A stretch of 64,000 nucleotides of DNA. Origin: Bacillus sp. V59.32b. GTDB lineage: Bacteria; Bacillota; Bacilli; Bacillales; DSM-1321. Position 1 is the first letter of the stretch; each line of letters begins with the position of its first letter. Shown in pieces: positions 63,603 through 64,000 of the stretch. The DNA lies in assembly GCF_003429085.1 (NCBI RefSeq), contig NZ_QVTC01000029.1, forward strand, positions 1 through 64,000, given 5' to 3'. Position numbers and translations under genes: made by a program. The notes beneath the pieces are model-generated. The model searched no databases. It was not told the origin of the DNA and worked only from the letters and a program-made list of their open reading frames with translations.

Positions 63603-64000
63603 TTATAAAATATTGAATTTCCCTTTTTTGATAACCATTGACGGTCCGCCAATCATATAAAGAGCGCGGTTATCGATCATTTTCTTCATGAATGAAGCTT
63701 TCTTTCCTGTCATTTTCTTGCCGAACGCAACACCGATGGCATCGTCTTCACCTAGCGAGCATACCGTACCTTTAATATCAGGAGTAAATGCTTCCAGGTT
63801 TTCCTCGTTACGCACTAAAGCTGTAAGGTTCTTCGCGACGACTTCTCCTTGTTGCATCGCAATTTGTGCAGTAGGTGGATATGGACGGTTAATTTCCTCG
63901 TTGATGATCAAGCTGCAATCCCCGATAATAAAGATATTATCATGCCCTGGTGCGCGAAGATCAGGATTGACTTTGACACGGCCACGCATAGCCTCGATGT
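63603..64000 (-). CDS. yumB: NDH-2 type NADH dehydrogenase, 3' part (YumB-like)
   Basis: Only the C-terminal 131 codons are in the window. The frame stays open to 64000. [30 protein letters not shown] is the FAD-binding GD motif of pyridine nucleotide-disulfide oxidoreductases. [18 protein letters not shown] is typical of type II NADH:quinone dehydrogenases, and the membrane-binding C-terminal domain follows. Its position after yuiA equals B. subtilis yumB. The N-terminal FAD and NADH domains lie outside. Confidence 0.85.
   Translation of the reverse strand, partial: IEAMRGRVKVNPDLRAPGHDNIFIIGDCSLIINEEINRPYPPTAQIAMQQGEVVAKNLTALVRNEENLEAFTPDIKGTVCSLGEDDAIGVAFGKKMTGKKASFMKKMIDNRALYMIGGPSMVIKKGKFNIL

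Overview
The window is chromosomal DNA of an endospore-forming Bacillaceae bacterium, a relative of Bacillus subtilis. Evidence is the spore germination lytic enzymes CwlJ and SleL, AGGAGG-type ribosome binding sites, Firmicute-type terminators, and a gene order that follows the B. subtilis yug - pbpD - mrp - yuxO - yui - yumB region in long runs. No rRNA, tRNA, CRISPR array, prophage or intact transposase gene was seen.

Layout. 1-5.3 kb: a proline dehydrogenase gene cut at its 3' end by a small mobile element, a divergent LysE exporter / MocR regulator pair (yisU-yisV type), and an ECF sigma factor / DUF4179 partner operon whose sigma gene carries a frameshift. 5.6-16.3 kb: MOSC protein, GNAT, an atypical SDR, CwlJ, an amino acid permease with a cre-like site, YkvA, a DUF4349 lipoprotein, a large secreted two-unit 5'-nucleotidase, and a flotillin tail fragment. 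Two tandem arrays with a 20-21 bp period lie between genes here. 16.4-25.3 kb: DUF3006 protein, a 44-residue small ORF, a chemoreceptor, an MFS transporter, SteT- and YfnA-type permeases, UppP and SleL. 25.3-41 kb: the yug block (yugO, yugN, pgi, yugJ, yuzA, yugI, yugH, yugG, yugF, yugE, patB), interrupted by an FNT transporter, rocD, a second ECF sigma/anti-sigma pair, an XRE regulator and a nitrilase. 42-48.5 kb: yteA-like gene, PH-domain protein, DUF817 protein, small hypotheticals, ppiB, kapB and kapD. 48.8-64 kb: pbpD, yufK, the complete mrpABCDEFG antiporter operon, yuxO, pepA, yuiD, a cytoplasmic BtuF-like protein, yuiC, yuiB, yuiA and the 3' part of an NDH-2 gene (yumB).

The most interesting feature is a family of short non-coding repeats. 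Two 235-bp copies (27013-27247 and 46441-46675), identical as far as I can read, are bounded by a perfect 12-bp terminal inverted repeat, GGCTCTGTTAAA, and by perfect 8-bp target duplications that differ between sites. They therefore look like recently mobile MITEs. One copy replaces the C-terminus of a hypothetical protein, and a 60-bp-deleted copy at the window start truncates proline dehydrogenase. Two further repeats (30056-30306 and 63243-63428) share the core but not these ends, and arm sequences differ between copies while staying largely self-complementary. Other unexplained structure: the two tandem arrays, three consecutive near-perfect hairpins between kapB and kapD, and a long nested hairpin after pgi.

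Compared with B. subtilis synteny (from memory), kinB is missing beside kapB, comQXPA is missing beside yuxO, and mstX is missing upstream of yugO.
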